Shown here in pieces: positions 33,939 to 43,931 of a stretch of 64,000 nucleotides of DNA (positions within the stretch are counted from its first letter, which is position 1; every line of letters begins with the position of its first letter). The stretch lies in contig NZ_CP060402.1 in assembly GCF_015040615.1 (NCBI RefSeq), forward strand, positions 3,162,001-3,226,000, given 5' to 3'. The position numbers were made by a program, and so were the translations under genes. Origin of the DNA: Microbacterium sp. YJN-G (GTDB lineage: Bacteria > Actinomycetota > Actinomycetes > Actinomycetales > Microbacteriaceae). The notes below the pieces were generated by a model. That model made no database searches and was not told the origin of the DNA. It saw only the letters and a list, made by a program, of their open reading frames with translations.

Positions 33939-35654
33939 GTGACGATCCAGCCGACGACCGTCCGCGGGGCACGCACCCGAACCGGACGCGCACCGACCAA
34001 GCCGCACGGCCAGTGGGCCGTCGACGGGCGCGAGCCGCTGAACTCCAATGAAGAGGTCAAGCTCGCCGACGACGGGCTCAACGTGCGCCAGCGCATCGAG
34101 ACGATCTACGCCCAGGGCGGCTTCGCCTCGATCGACCCTTCCGACCTGCACGGCCGGTTCCGCTGGTGGGGGCTGTACACCCAGCGCCGCCCCGGAATCG
34201 ACGGCGGGCGCACCGCGCAGCTCGAGCCGCACGAGCTCGAGGACGAATACTTCATGATGCGGATCCGCATCGACGGCGGGCAGCTGACCACCGAGCAGCT
34301 GCGTGTGATCGGCGGGATCTCCACCGAGTTCGGCCGCGACATCGCCGACATCACCGACCGGCAGAATGTGCAGCTGCACTGGGTGCGCATCGAGGACGTG
34401 CCCGAGATCTGGCGCCGACTCGAGTCGGTCGGCCTGAACACGACCGAGGCGTGCGGCGACGTGCCGCGCACGTTCCTCGGCTCGGCCGTGGCGGGCATCG
34501 CCGCCGACGAGCTGATCGATCCGACCCCGCAGCTGCGCGAGATCATCGACCGCTACGTCGGCGACCCGAGCTTCTCGAACCTGCCCCGCAAGTACAAGAC
34601 GGCCATCACCGGGCATCCCAGCCAGGACGTCGTTCACGAGATCAACGACTGCTCGTTCGTGGCCGTCGAGCACCCCGAGCTCGGGGTCGGCTATGACCTG
34701 TGGGTCGGCGGGGCCCTGGCCGCCGTGCCGCGGCTGGGCGAGCGCCTGGGCGCCTTCGTGCCGCCCGAGCGGGTGGCCGAGGTGTGGCACGGGGTGACGA
34801 GCATCTTCCGCGACTACGGGTACCGGCGGCTGCGCAACAAGGCGCGCATGAAGTTCCTGCTCGCCGACTGGGGCACCGAGAAGATGCGCGAGGTGCTCGA
34901 GACCGAGTACCTGGCATCCCCTCTTCCCGACGGCCCCGCCCCCGCCGAGCCGGTCGGCTCGCCCGACCACGTGGGCGTGCACCGGCAGAAGGACGGCCTG
35001 TTCTACATCGGCGCCTCGACCACGGTCGGCCGCGTGTCGGGTACGACGCTGACCCGCCTGGCCGAGCTCGCCGAGGCGAACGGCTCGCACCGGGTGCGCC
35101 CCACCGTGTTCCAGAAGATCCTTGTGCTCGACGTTCCCGAAGAGCGCGTGCCGCACGTCGTGGCCGGTCTGGACGCGCTGGGTCTGCCCTCGCGCCCCAG
35201 CCTGTTCCGCCGCGGCACCATGGCCTGCACCGGCATCGAGTTCTGCAAGCTCGCGATCGTCGAGACCAAGGTGAACGCCGCGCAGGCGGTCGACCGTCTC
35301 GAGCAGCGCCTGGCCGAGCTCGAACCCGAGATCGGGCAGACCATCACCCTGCATGTGAACGGCTGCCCGAACTCGTGCGCCCGCATCCAGACGGCCGACA
35401 TCGGGCTGAAGGGCCAGCTCGTCACGATCGACGGCGTGCAGGTGCCCGGCTACCAGGTGCATCTCGGCGGCGGACTCGCCACGGCCGGCCGCCCCGAGGC
35501 GGGGCTGGGTCGCACCGTGCGCGGACTGAAGGTGCCCGCCGACGGCATCGCCGACTACGCCGAGCGCGTGATCCGCCGCTACCTCGCCGACCGCACGAGC
35601 GGCGAGACCTTCGCGCAGTGGGCGCATCGTGCGGATGAGGAGGCGCTGCAATGA
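33939..35654 (+). CDS. Ferredoxin-dependent sulfite reductase (NirA/SirA family)
   Basis: A 571-residue siroheme/[4Fe-4S] reductase. Cluster ligands are C430, C436 (CTGIEFC), C476 and C480 (CPNSC), the C-x5-C / C-x3-C pattern. The NIR/SIR ferredoxin-like repeats are visible at DRQNVQLHWVRIEDVPEI and in the C-terminal half. It reduces sulfite (or nitrite) by six electrons to sulfide. Adjacency to cysHDN argues for sulfite. The GTG start has AGGGGGG upstream. It is first in a 12-gene, tightly packed operon that also encodes its likely ferredoxin. Confidence 0.92.
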   Translation: MTIQPTTVRGARTRTGRAPTKPHGQWAVDGREPLNSNEEVKLADDGLNVRQRIETIYAQGGFASIDPSDLHGRFRWWGLYTQRRPGIDGGRTAQLEPHELEDEYFMMRIRIDGGQLTTEQLRVIGGISTEFGRDIADITDRQNVQLHWVRIEDVPEIWRRLESVGLNTTEACGDVPRTFLGSAVAGIAADELIDPTPQLREIIDRYVGDPSFSNLPRKYKTAITGHPSQDVVHEINDCSFVAVEHPELGVGYDLWVGGALAAVPRLGERLGAFVPPERVAEVWHGVTSIFRDYGYRRLRNKARMKFLLADWGTEKMREVLETEYLASPLPDGPAPAEPVGSPDHVGVHRQKDGLFYIGASTTVGRVSGTTLTRLAELAEANGSHRVRPTVFQKILVLDVPEERVPHVVAGLDALGLPSRPSLFRRGTMACTGIEFCKLAIVETKVNAAQAVDRLEQRLAELEPEIGQTITLHVNGCPNSCARIQTADIGLKGQLVTIDGVQVPGYQVHLGGGLATAGRPEAGLGRTVRGLKVPADGIADYAERVIRRYLADRTSGETFAQWAHRADEEALQ

Positions 35655-36397
35655 GCGGCCCTTCGATCCCCACGCCCCACTCCGACCGCCGCGGCGCCGA
35701 CGAGCTGCGCGCTCTCGCCGAGCGCGGCGCGCGCGAGCTGCGCAGTGGCGCCGCCGACGAGGCCGGCCCCGCCGAGGTGGTGGCGTGGGTCGCCGAGAAC
35801 TTCGGCGTCTCGCAGGTGGCAGTGGCGTGCTCGATGGCGGATGCCGCGCTGCCGCACCTGGTCGCCCAGGCGCTGCCCGGTGTGGACGTGCTGTTCCTCG
35901 ACACCGGCTACCACTTCCTCGAGACGACGTTCACGCGCGACGAGGTCGCCCGCCGGCTCGAGGTGAACATCGTCGATGTGAAGCCCGCGCAGACCGTGCG
36001 GGAGCAGGATGCCGAATTCGGCCGCGACCTGTTCGCCCGCGACCCGGGTCTGTGCTGCGCGCGCCGCAAGGTCGAGCCGCTGCAGCGCGCCCTCGGCGGG
36101 TACGAGGTGTGGTTCACCGGGGTGCGCCGCGACGAGGCGCCCACCCGCGCCGGCACCCCGCTGATCACGTGGGACGAGCGCAACGGGCTGGTGAAGGTGA
36201 ATCCCGTCGCCGCGTGGAGCTTCGACGAGCTCGTCGGCTACGCCGAGACGCACGAGGTTCCGGTCAACCCGCTCGTCGCGAACGGCTATCCCTCCATCGG
36301 ATGCGCACCGTGCACCCGGCCGGTCGCCGCCGGCGAAGACCCCCGATCCGGCCGCTGGGCCGGTCTCTCGAAGACAGAATGCGGGCTGCACCTATGA
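35651..36397 (+). CDS. cysH: Assimilatory adenylylsulfate (APS) reductase CysH
   Basis: A 248-residue PAPS/APS reductase-family protein with the ATP-pyrophosphatase-like loop VAVACSMADAALPHL and DVLFLDTGYHFLETTFTRDE. It has four cysteines, C135-C136 and C218-x2-C221, which bind the [4Fe-4S] cluster of APS reductases. Together with the absence of CysC in the operon, this means APS rather than PAPS is reduced to sulfite. The C-terminal catalytic motif ECGLH is present. ATGA overlap with nirA. Confidence 0.93.
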   Translation: MSGPSIPTPHSDRRGADELRALAERGARELRSGAADEAGPAEVVAWVAENFGVSQVAVACSMADAALPHLVAQALPGVDVLFLDTGYHFLETTFTRDEVARRLEVNIVDVKPAQTVREQDAEFGRDLFARDPGLCCARRKVEPLQRALGGYEVWFTGVRRDEAPTRAGTPLITWDERNGLVKVNPVAAWSFDELVGYAETHEVPVNPLVANGYPSIGCAPCTRPVAAGEDPRSGRWAGLSKTECGLHL

Positions 36398-37311
36398 GCA
36401 TCGTCACGACTGCGACCAGGACCTTGACCACCCTCGACCTGCTCGAGGCCGAGGCCATCCACATCATCCGCGAGGTGTTCGCCGAGTTCGAGCGCCCCAC
36501 CCTGCTGTTCTCGGGCGGCAAGGACTCGGTCGTCGTGCTGCACCTGGCAGCCAAGGCGTTCGCCCCGGGCCGCGTGCCGTTCCCGGTGCTGCACGTCGAC
36601 ACCGGGCACAACTTCCCCGAGGTCATCGCGTTCCGCGATGAGACGGTCGCGCGCCTCGGCATCGACCTCGAGGTGGCGCACGTGCAGGACTACATCGACG
36701 ACGGACGCCTCGCCGAGCGCCCCGACGGCACCCGCAACCAGCTGCAGACGCAGCCGCTGCTCGACGCGATCGCCGCCGGGCGCCACGACGCCGTGTTCGG
36801 CGGTGCGCGTCGCGACGAGGACAAGGCGCGCGCCAAGGAGCGCATCATCTCGCTGCGCGACGAGTTCGGCCAGTGGGATCCGCGCAACCAGCGTCCCGAG
36901 CTGTGGAGCCTGTACAACGGACGCCACCTGCCCGGCCAGCACGTGCGGGCCTTCCCGATCTCGAACTGGACCGAGCTCGACGTGTGGCACTACATCGAGC
37001 GCGAGCGGATCGCCCTCGCGCCGCTGTACTACGCCCACGAGCGCGAGGTGTTCCGGCGCGACGGCATGTGGTGGGCGGTCGGCGAGTTCTCGCAGCCCCA
37101 CGCCGACGAGGAGGTGGTGCGCCGCACGGTGCGCTATCGCACCGTCGGCGACATGAGCTGCACGGGTGCGGTGGAGTCGGATGCCGCGGACACGGCATCC
37201 GTCGTCGCCGAGGTCGCCCGCTCGACCCTCACCGAGCGCGGAGCGACCAGGGCGGACGACCGCGTCAGCGAAGCCGCCATGGAGGACCGCAAGAAGAACG
37301 GATACTTCTGA
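36394..37311 (+). CDS. cysD: Sulfate adenylyltransferase subunit 2 CysD
   Basis: A 305-residue CysD with PP-loop LLFSGGKDSVVVLHLAAKA, DTGHNFPEV and the conserved AVFGGARRDEDKARAKERI. It forms APS from ATP and sulfate with the GTPase CysN. The C-terminus ends in the characteristic MEDRKKNGYF. It overlaps cysH by ATGA and cysN by one base. Confidence 0.95.
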   Translation: MSIVTTATRTLTTLDLLEAEAIHIIREVFAEFERPTLLFSGGKDSVVVLHLAAKAFAPGRVPFPVLHVDTGHNFPEVIAFRDETVARLGIDLEVAHVQDYIDDGRLAERPDGTRNQLQTQPLLDAIAAGRHDAVFGGARRDEDKARAKERIISLRDEFGQWDPRNQRPELWSLYNGRHLPGQHVRAFPISNWTELDVWHYIERERIALAPLYYAHEREVFRRDGMWWAVGEFSQPHADEEVVRRTVRYRTVGDMSCTGAVESDAADTASVVAEVARSTLTERGATRADDRVSEAAMEDRKKNGYF

Positions 37312-38645
37312 TGACCACGCTTGACCAGACTGGGTCCCTGAGCCTGTCGAAGGGCACCAGCCTCTTCCGGTTCGCGACCGCCGGCTCGGTCGACGACGGC
37401 AAGTCGACCCTCGTCGGCCGGCTGCTGCACGATGCGAAGGCGATCCTCGCCGACCAGCTCGACCAGGTCGCCGCGACCTCCCGGGCGCGCGGGTTCGCGC
37501 ACGGTGCCTTCGACTTCGCGCTGCTCACCGACGGGCTGCGCGCCGAGCGCGAGCAGGGCATCACGATCGATGTCGCCTACCGCTACTTCGCCACCGACCG
37601 GCGCAGCTTCATCCTCGCCGACTGCCCCGGGCACGTGCAGTACACCCGCAACATGGTCACCGGCGCGGCCACGGCCGACGCCGTGGTGGTGCTGGTGGAT
37701 GCCCGCAAGGGCGTGGTCGAGCAGACCAGGCGCCACCTCGCCGTGGCGTCGCTGCTGCGCGTGGAGCACGTGATCATCGCGGTGAACAAGATCGACCTGG
37801 TCGGCTTCGACGAGCAGACCTACGTCGACATCGAGCTCGAGGCGCTGCGCGTGGCCGACGAACTCGGCATCCATTCGGTGCATGTGCTACCGGTCTCGGC
37901 CCTGGAGGGCGACAACATCGTCGACCGATCGGAGCGCACCGGCTGGTACACCGGTGCGACGCTGTTCGAGCTGCTCGAGACGCTGCCGGCGCGCGACGCC
38001 GACGATGCCCCGCTGCGCCTGCCGGTGCAGCTGGTGCTGCGCCCGCAGGGCGGACTGTCACCCGAGATCCCCGCCGACGAGGCGGAGCAGCTGCGCGACT
38101 TCCGCGGTTTTGCGGGCCGCATCGCGGCCGGCTCGGTGGCGGTCGGCGACCGCGTGCAGGTGCTGCCCTCTGGTCGCGCCACCGAGGTGACCGGAGTGCA
38201 CGTCGCCGGCGCCGACACGGGCCGGGCGGGGGCGAGACAGTCGGTGACGCTGACGCTCGCCGACGAGATCGACGCCGCCCGCGGCGCCCTGATCGTCGCC
38301 GAGGGCACGGCGCCCGACCTGCGCCGGGATGCCGTGGTGGAGCTGTTCCAGCTCGACCCGCGCGCCACGGCCGCCGGCGCCCGCGTGCTCGTCAAGCACG
38401 GCACCGCCACCGTGCAGGCGGTCGTATCCGAGGTGCTCACGCGCCGCGACCTGGAGACCCTCGCGCACGCCGACCTCGATGCCGGCTCCGCTGCGCTGGC
38501 GGAGAACGAGATCGGACGGGTGCGGCTGCGCCTGGCATCCGATCTGCCGCTCGAACCGTACGCGTCCAGTCGCGAGGGCGGGTCGCTGCTGCTCATCCAT
38601 CCCACCGACGGTGCGACGCTCGCCGCCGGCACCGTCATCGCCTGA
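37311..38645 (+). CDS. cysN: Sulfate adenylyltransferase subunit 1 CysN (GTPase)
   Basis: A 444-residue translation-factor-like GTPase. G1 is AGSVDDGKSTLVGRLL, G3 is DCPGHVQYTRNM and G4 is NKIDLV; two beta-barrel domains follow. It drives APS synthesis by GTP hydrolysis. No CysC kinase is fused. Residues 8-15 (GSLSLSKG) are translated from the genome's interspersed repeat and sit directly before the conserved LFRFATAGSVD, so the repeat has been accepted in the N-terminal extension. Confidence 0.94.
   Translation: MTTLDQTGSLSLSKGTSLFRFATAGSVDDGKSTLVGRLLHDAKAILADQLDQVAATSRARGFAHGAFDFALLTDGLRAEREQGITIDVAYRYFATDRRSFILADCPGHVQYTRNMVTGAATADAVVVLVDARKGVVEQTRRHLAVASLLRVEHVIIAVNKIDLVGFDEQTYVDIELEALRVADELGIHSVHVLPVSALEGDNIVDRSERTGWYTGATLFELLETLPARDADDAPLRLPVQLVLRPQGGLSPEIPADEAEQLRDFRGFAGRIAAGSVAVGDRVQVLPSGRATEVTGVHVAGADTGRAGARQSVTLTLADEIDAARGALIVAEGTAPDLRRDAVVELFQLDPRATAAGARVLVKHGTATVQAVVSEVLTRRDLETLAHADLDAGSAALAENEIGRVRLRLASDLPLEPYASSREGGSLLLIHPTDGATLAAGTVIA
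37332..37354. repeat. Interspersed repeat inside cysN
   Basis: 23-base identity to the copies at 8401 and 54931, core CCCTGAGCCTGTCGAAGGG. It is translated in frame as GSLSLSKG, a different reading from that in the kinase gene, where the opposite strand is coding. Confidence 0.9.
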
Positions 38646-38710
38646 CCTGTGACACCCGAGAAGACGCCCGAGCAGACGCGCGAGAAGACGCCCGTGAAGG
38701 AGGGGAGACC

Positions 38711-39796
38711 GTGAAGATCCCCCGTACGAGAACGGCATCCACCGCATGGGGAGCCCTGGCCCTGGGTCTCACCGCCCTGGTGGTCGCCGGCTGCGCCCCG
38801 GCATCCGGTGCCGCCGCGACCGGTGACGCGACCGCCGAGGTGACCGAGCTGCGCCTGGGCTACTTCGCCAATGTCACGCACGCGCCGGCGCTCATCGGCG
38901 TCGCGGAGGGGCTCTTCGACGACGCCCTGGGTGACATCGACCTGAAGGCCGAGGTCTTCAACGCCGGGCCGGCCGCCGTCGAGGCGCTCTCGGCGGGCGC
39001 GATCGACGCCGCGTACCTCGGGCCGAACCCCGCGATCAACACGTTCATCCAGTCGGGCGGACTCTCGGCACGCGTCGTCGCCGGCGCCGCGTCGGGCGGC
39101 GCGGCACTCGTCGTCCGCGACGGCATCGACAGCCCGGATGACCTCGCGGGCGCGCTCGTCGCCAGCCCGCAGCTCGGCAACACGCAGGATGTGGCGCTGC
39201 GCAGCTGGCTCGCCGACCAGGGATTCGAGACGTCGACGACCGGCAGCGGCGACGTGAGTGTCACGCCCACCGACAACGCGCAGATCCTGTCGCTGTTCGG
39301 CAAGGGCCGACTCGACGGCGCCTGGGTGCCCGAGCCGTGGGCATCCCGGCTGGTGCTCGAGGCCGGCGCGCACGTGCTGGTCGACGAGGCCGAGCTGTGG
39401 CCCGAGGGTGCCTTCCCGACGACCGTGCTGCTGGTGCGCGCGGACTTCGCGGCACAGCATCCCGAGGCCGTCGGGAAGCTGATCGACGGGCACATCGCCG
39501 CGGTCGCCTGGCTCGGCGAGAACCCCGGCCGGGCGCACGGGGCCATCAACGACGTTCTCGAGGGTGCCACCGGCAGGCGGCTGACCGACGAGGTGCTCGA
39601 CCGCGCGCTGCAGAACGTGACCTTCTCGGTCGACCCGCGCGCCGGCACGTTCACGACCCTGCTCGGCGACGGACAGCGAGCCGGCGTGCTGAAGGACGGC
39701 TCGATCGAGGGACTGTTCGATCTGCGGGCCCTCAACGCCCGGCTGACGGAGGCCGGCGACGAGACGGTCTCGGCCGCAGGACTGGGAGAGCAGTGA
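38711..39796 (+). CDS. ABC transporter substrate-binding lipoprotein (SsuA/TauA-like)
   Basis: A 361-residue receptor with lipobox VVAGC and an NMT1/SsuA fold: TELRLGYFANVTHAPALIGVAEGLFDD at the start and GPNPAINTFIQSGGLSARVVAGAASGGAALVVRDGID, the sulfonate/nitrate/taurine class. Its place after cysN, with an ATPase and permease, suggests import of sulfonates or sulfate esters as alternative sulfur sources. The GTG at 38711 has AGGGGAG upstream. Confidence 0.88.
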   Translation: MKIPRTRTASTAWGALALGLTALVVAGCAPASGAAATGDATAEVTELRLGYFANVTHAPALIGVAEGLFDDALGDIDLKAEVFNAGPAAVEALSAGAIDAAYLGPNPAINTFIQSGGLSARVVAGAASGGAALVVRDGIDSPDDLAGALVASPQLGNTQDVALRSWLADQGFETSTTGSGDVSVTPTDNAQILSLFGKGRLDGAWVPEPWASRLVLEAGAHVLVDEAELWPEGAFPTTVLLVRADFAAQHPEAVGKLIDGHIAAVAWLGENPGRAHGAINDVLEGATGRRLTDEVLDRALQNVTFSVDPRAGTFTTLLGDGQRAGVLKDGSIEGLFDLRALNARLTEAGDETVSAAGLGEQ

Positions 39797-40635
39797 TGAC
39801 CACCCGCGACGGCACTCTCGCGCGCCCGGCGACGACCGGCGCGCACCTCACCCCGAGCTTCGACGGCATCAGCCCCGCGCCGGGCCCTCGCCCCGCGGTG
39901 GCGCCCGCCGTGCGGCTCAGCCACGTCATCAAGCGCTACGGCGCCGGGCCGATCGTGCTCGACGACGTCTCGCTCGAGATCGCCCCCGGCGAGTTCGTCT
40001 GCCTGCTCGGCGCGTCCGGATGCGGCAAGTCGACGCTGCTCAACCTGATCGCGGGGCTCGAACCGGTCACCACGGGTGCCATCGACGCACCGGCCGGCGG
40101 GTCGGCGGTGATGTTCCAGGAGGCGGCGCTGATGCCCTGGCTGACCGCGCGGCGCAACGTCGAACTGGCGCTGCGACTGCGCGGTCTGCCCCGCGGCGAG
40201 CGCCGCGCCGAGGCAGAGCGGCTGCTGGGCATCGTGAACCTCACCGAAGCGGCTGACCGGCGTCCGCACGAGCTCTCGGGCGGCATGCGGCAGCGCGTCG
40301 CCCTGGCCCGCGCCCTCGCCCAGGACCGCTCCGTGCTGCTGATGGACGAGCCCTTCGCCGCCCTCGACGCGATCACCCGCGACCTGCTGCACGAGGAGCT
40401 GGAGCGGGTGTGGCGGGCGACCGGACGCACGATCGTGTTCGTCACGCACAACGTGCGCGAGGCCGCCCGGCTCGGCCAGCGCGTGGTGCTGCTCTCGAGC
40501 CGTCCCGGTCGCATCGTGCGCGAATGGCGGGTCGCCCGCACCACCGGGCGCCGCATCGAGTCGCCCGAGGTCGGGGCGCTGGCCACCGAGATCACCGCCG
40601 AGCTGAGGAAGGAGATCAGCCGCAATGCCTCATGA
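39796..40635 (+). CDS. ABC transporter ATP-binding protein (SsuB/TauB-like)
   Basis: A 279-residue ATPase with Walker A LGASGCGKSTLLNLIAG, signature LSGGMRQRVALARALA, Walker B VLLMDEPFAALDAIT and the switch His in VFVTHNVREA. The extra 40-residue N-terminus is Pro/Ala-rich. It shares one base with the binding-protein stop (TGATG) and overlaps the permease by 11 bp, so the three subunits are coupled. Confidence 0.92.
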   Translation: MTTRDGTLARPATTGAHLTPSFDGISPAPGPRPAVAPAVRLSHVIKRYGAGPIVLDDVSLEIAPGEFVCLLGASGCGKSTLLNLIAGLEPVTTGAIDAPAGGSAVMFQEAALMPWLTARRNVELALRLRGLPRGERRAEAERLLGIVNLTEAADRRPHELSGGMRQRVALARALAQDRSVLLMDEPFAALDAITRDLLHEELERVWRATGRTIVFVTHNVREAARLGQRVVLLSSRPGRIVREWRVARTTGRRIESPEVGALATEITAELRKEISRNAS

Positions 40636-41554
40636 CACGACCACCGTCACAGAGAAGACGGGCACGGCGGATGCTGCGGCCAGCCCGCCCGTCGACGAGC
40701 TGCGCACCCTGTCGACCGGCCTCGACCGGCTGCAGTCCGAGCTGCCGCAGCATCGTTCGCGCGGCCGGGAGATCCTGCAGCGCGCGCTGCCGCCGATCCT
40801 GCTGCTGGCAGCGCTGCTCGCGATCTGGCAGCTGTACATCGTCATCGTGCAGCCGCGCCCCGACATCGCCCCGAGTCCGCTGCAGGTGGCCGGCGCCTTC
40901 GGCGACGCCTGGCAGCAGGGCCGGCTGCAGGAGGCGGTGCTGACCAGCTTCGAGCGCGGCGCGATCGGCTTTCTCATCGCGATCGCCGTGGGCACGCCGC
41001 TGGGGCTGCTGCTGGCCGATGTGAAACCGCTGCGCCGGGCCGCAGGCCCGCTGATCTCGGGCCTGCAGGTGCTGCCGTCGGTGGCGTGGGTGCCCGCCGC
41101 GATCATCTGGTTCGGGCTGTCGGATGCCACGGTGTACTTCGTCGTGCTGATGGGCGCGATCCCCTCGATCGTGAACGGGCTGCTCGCCGGCATCGACCAG
41201 GTGCCGCCGCAGCTGCGGCGTGTGGGCACGGTGCTGGGTGCGAACCGCTGGCAGCTGGCCACCGCTGTGGTGCTGCCGGCCGCGCTGCCCGGATACGTGG
41301 CAGGCCTCAAGCAGGGCTGGGCGTTCTCGTGGCGTTCGCTGATGGCCGCCGAGATCATCGCCGTCGGCGGTTCGATCGGGTTCGGCCTGGGTTCGATGCT
41401 GCAGCAGTCGCGCGAACTGGCCGACCTGGCCGGGGTGCTCGGCACCATCCTGCTGATCCTCGGGATCGGCATCCTCATCGAGCTTCTGCTCTTCGCCCCG
41501 CTCGAGCGGCGCCTGCTGCGCCGCCGCGGACTCGTCCTGGGAGGTTCCCGATGA
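40625..41554 (+). CDS. ABC transporter permease (SsuC/TauC-like)
   Basis: A 309-residue permease with about six transmembrane helices and the BPD_transp_1 EAA-loop region ELPPQLRRVGTVLGANRWQLATAVVLPAALPGYVAGLKQGWAFSWRSLMAAEI (here starting GIDQVPPQ). The hydrophilic first 50 residues are longer than in typical SsuC. It partners the preceding ATPase and binding protein. ATGA overlap with cobA. Confidence 0.92.
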   Translation: MPHDTTTVTEKTGTADAAASPPVDELRTLSTGLDRLQSELPQHRSRGREILQRALPPILLLAALLAIWQLYIVIVQPRPDIAPSPLQVAGAFGDAWQQGRLQEAVLTSFERGAIGFLIAIAVGTPLGLLLADVKPLRRAAGPLISGLQVLPSVAWVPAAIIWFGLSDATVYFVVLMGAIPSIVNGLLAGIDQVPPQLRRVGTVLGANRWQLATAVVLPAALPGYVAGLKQGWAFSWRSLMAAEIIAVGGSIGFGLGSMLQQSRELADLAGVLGTILLILGIGILIELLLFAPLERRLLRRRGLVLGGSR

Positions 41555-42537
41555 CCGGAACAGTCACCCTCGTCGGCGCCGGACCCGGCGACGCCGGTCT
41601 GCTCACGCTGCGCGGGCTACGCGCGCTGGAACGGGCCGACGTGATCGTCGCCGACCGGCTCGGCGCGCGCAGTGTGCTCGCCCAGCTCGCCGCGGAGGGC
41701 GCGGTGATCGACGCCGAGGTGGTCGACGTCGGCAAGCTGCCCGGTCACCACCGGGTGCCGCAGGATGCCATCAACGAGCTGCTCGTCGAGCTGGCCGAGG
41801 CCGGCCGCGAGGTGGTGCGGCTGAAGGGCGGCGATCCGTTCGTGTTCGGCCGCGGCCGTGAGGAGCAGCTGTTCTGCGAGGCTGCCGGCATCCGGGTCGA
41901 GGTCGTGCCGGGGGTGACCAGCGCCGTGTCGGTGCCCGCCGTCGCGGGCATCCCGCTCACGCACCGCGGAGTCGCCACCTCGTTTAGCGTGATCAGCGCT
42001 CACGATCAGCTCGACCCAGACGGCGCGGTCGGACGCGCGGGCGGCGACCACACCGTGGTGCTGCTGATGGGCGTCGGCACGCTCGCGCACTCCGCGCACG
42101 TGCTCGCGGGGGGTCCGCGCGGTGCGGACTGCCCCGTCGCGATCGTCGAGGACGGCTACGGTCCGGCGGAGCGGGTCACGATCGGCACGCTGGGCACGAT
42201 CGCCGGCCTCGCCGCGGCCGCGCAGGTGCGCAGCCCCGCGGTGGTCGTGGTCGGCGACGTGGTGCGGCTGAGTCCGTTCGCCGGGTCACTGGATGCGGCG
42301 GATGCCGAGGCTGTTGCGGATGCCGAGGACGCGGCAGGTGCGGCATCCGTCACCGCCGAACCGGATGCCGCGGAGTCGGCATCCGCTCCCGCGCGCCCAC
42401 GGCTCGGCGCACGCCTGGCCGCGGCCCTCGACGCCGGACTCGCCGTCGACACCGGCCTGATCACGGCGATCGACAACAGCATCCATTCCTCTCTCTCCTC
42501 GTCTCGCTCCTCGTCTCGAAAGGCGCCACTGTCATGA
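41551..42537 (+). CDS. cobA: Uroporphyrinogen-III C-methyltransferase with C-terminal extension
   Basis: A 328-residue SAM-dependent methyltransferase. The core (1-245) has VTLVGAGPGDAGLLTLRGLRAL, VVRLKGGDPFVFGRGREEQLF and VVPGVTSAVSVPAVAGIPLTHRG. It makes precorrin-2 for siroheme, complementing the chelatase upstream and serving NirA. An 80-residue tail beyond the family's end is unusual: Ala/Asp-rich, then a short helix-like RLGARLAAALDAGLAVDTG and a Ser/Arg-rich end encoded by a repeated CTCCTCGTCTCG. No CysG-type dehydrogenase is fused. Confidence 0.9.
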   Translation: MTGTVTLVGAGPGDAGLLTLRGLRALERADVIVADRLGARSVLAQLAAEGAVIDAEVVDVGKLPGHHRVPQDAINELLVELAEAGREVVRLKGGDPFVFGRGREEQLFCEAAGIRVEVVPGVTSAVSVPAVAGIPLTHRGVATSFSVISAHDQLDPDGAVGRAGGDHTVVLLMGVGTLAHSAHVLAGGPRGADCPVAIVEDGYGPAERVTIGTLGTIAGLAAAAQVRSPAVVVVGDVVRLSPFAGSLDAADAEAVADAEDAAGAASVTAEPDAAESASAPARPRLGARLAAALDAGLAVDTGLITAIDNSIHSSLSSSRSSSRKAPLS

Positions 42538-43931
42538 CCATCTCCTCCCTGCGCGTCGCGATCGTCGGTGCCGGCCCGGCCGGCATCTATGCGGGCAATC
42601 TGCTCGCCGACGCGGTGAACGCCCACGATTCGCTGGGGTCGGTCGAGATCGACCTGTTCGAGTCGCTGCCCGCGCCCTACGGACTCATCCGCTACGGCGT
42701 CGCCCCCGATCATCCGCGCATCAAGGGGATTGTCAACTCACTGCACGAGATGCTCGACGCTGCTCAGCCCGGGGCCCTGGACCAGTCGAAGGGTCGCCGC
42801 ACGATCCGCTTCATCGGGAACGTCGAGGTGGGGCGCGACATCGCCCTCGCCGAGCTGCGCGAGCGGTATCACGCCGTCATCCTCGCCACCGGTGCTCTGC
42901 GCGATGCGGCCCTCGACATCCCGGGCGTCGACCTGCCCGGCTCTTACGGTGCGGCCGACTTCGTCGCCTGGTACGACGGGCATCCGGATGTGCCGCGCAC
43001 CTGGCCGCTCGACGCGCCGTCGGTGGCCGTGATCGGCAACGGCAACGTGGCCCTCGACGTGGCTCGCGTGCTCGCCAAGCACGCGGTCGACCTGCGCAGC
43101 ACCGAGGTTCCCGACAACGTGCTCGCGGGTCTGGAGTCGTCGGCGGTGACGGATGTGCACGTGTTCGGCCGCCGCGGTCCCGCCGACATCAAGTTCACCC
43201 CGATCGAGCTGCGCGAGCTCGGCGAGCTGCGCGACGTCGACATCGTGCTGCACGACGAGGACTTCGACGGCGTCGACCCGGCATCCGCGTCGAACAACCA
43301 GCTGAAGGTCATGCTGCGCACCCTGAACTCCTGGCGGGGCCGCGAGTCGACGGGCGCTTCGCGCCGGCTGCACCTGCACTTCTGGCACGCCCCGCTCGAG
43401 ATCACCGGGGGCAAGCGGGTGGACGGCATCCGGTTCGCCCGCACCGCGCCGGGCGCCGACGGTGCGCCGGTCGCGACCGGTGAGGTGCGCGAGTACGCGG
43501 TGCAGGCGGTGTACCGGGCGATCGGCTACTACGGCACCCGCGTGGAGGGCGCCGATTTCGATGAGCGTCGCGGTGTCGTGCCCAACGAGCAGGGCCGCGT
43601 GCTCGGCGAGCCCGGGCTGTACGCGACGGGCTGGATCAAGCGCGGTCCCGTGGGGCTGATCGGTCACACGAAGTCGGACGCGCTCGAGACCATCGGACAC
43701 CTCGTGTCGGACGCCGCATCCGGTGTGCTTGCCGAGCCGGGCGTGGACGGCGATGTGCTCGACGTGCTCGACGAGCGCGAGACGGAGTACACGACGTGGG
43801 ACGGCTGGCTGGCGCTGGATGCCCATGAGCGCGCGCTCGGCGAGAGCCACGAGCACGTCCGCGAGCGGGTCAAGGTCGTGCCGCGCGACGAGCAGGTCGA
43901 GATCTCGCGTCCGGGGGTGCTGGCCCGGTGA
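42534..43931 (+). CDS. Ferredoxin/adrenodoxin-NADP+ reductase (FprA-like)
   Basis: A 465-residue FAD/NADP oxidoreductase. FAD-binding starts [19 protein letters not shown]; the NADP domain has [19 protein letters not shown]; a C-terminal [20 protein letters not shown] is diagnostic of the FprA/adrenodoxin reductase family. It passes electrons from NADPH to the ferredoxin encoded next, hence to NirA. ATGA overlap with cobA and GTGA overlap with the ferredoxin. Confidence 0.94.
   Translation: MTISSLRVAIVGAGPAGIYAGNLLADAVNAHDSLGSVEIDLFESLPAPYGLIRYGVAPDHPRIKGIVNSLHEMLDAAQPGALDQSKGRRTIRFIGNVEVGRDIALAELRERYHAVILATGALRDAALDIPGVDLPGSYGAADFVAWYDGHPDVPRTWPLDAPSVAVIGNGNVALDVARVLAKHAVDLRSTEVPDNVLAGLESSAVTDVHVFGRRGPADIKFTPIELRELGELRDVDIVLHDEDFDGVDPASASNNQLKVMLRTLNSWRGRESTGASRRLHLHFWHAPLEITGGKRVDGIRFARTAPGADGAPVATGEVREYAVQAVYRAIGYYGTRVEGADFDERRGVVPNEQGRVLGEPGLYATGWIKRGPVGLIGHTKSDALETIGHLVSDAASGVLAEPGVDGDVLDVLDERETEYTTWDGWLALDAHERALGESHEHVRERVKVVPRDEQVEISRPGVLAR

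Noticed and set aside
42770..42800. A degenerate copy of the interspersed repeat in the FprA-like gene (CCCTGGACCAGTCGAAGGG)
   Set aside because: It needs an indel and several mismatches to match, so similarity may be chance. It is left out of the repeat list.
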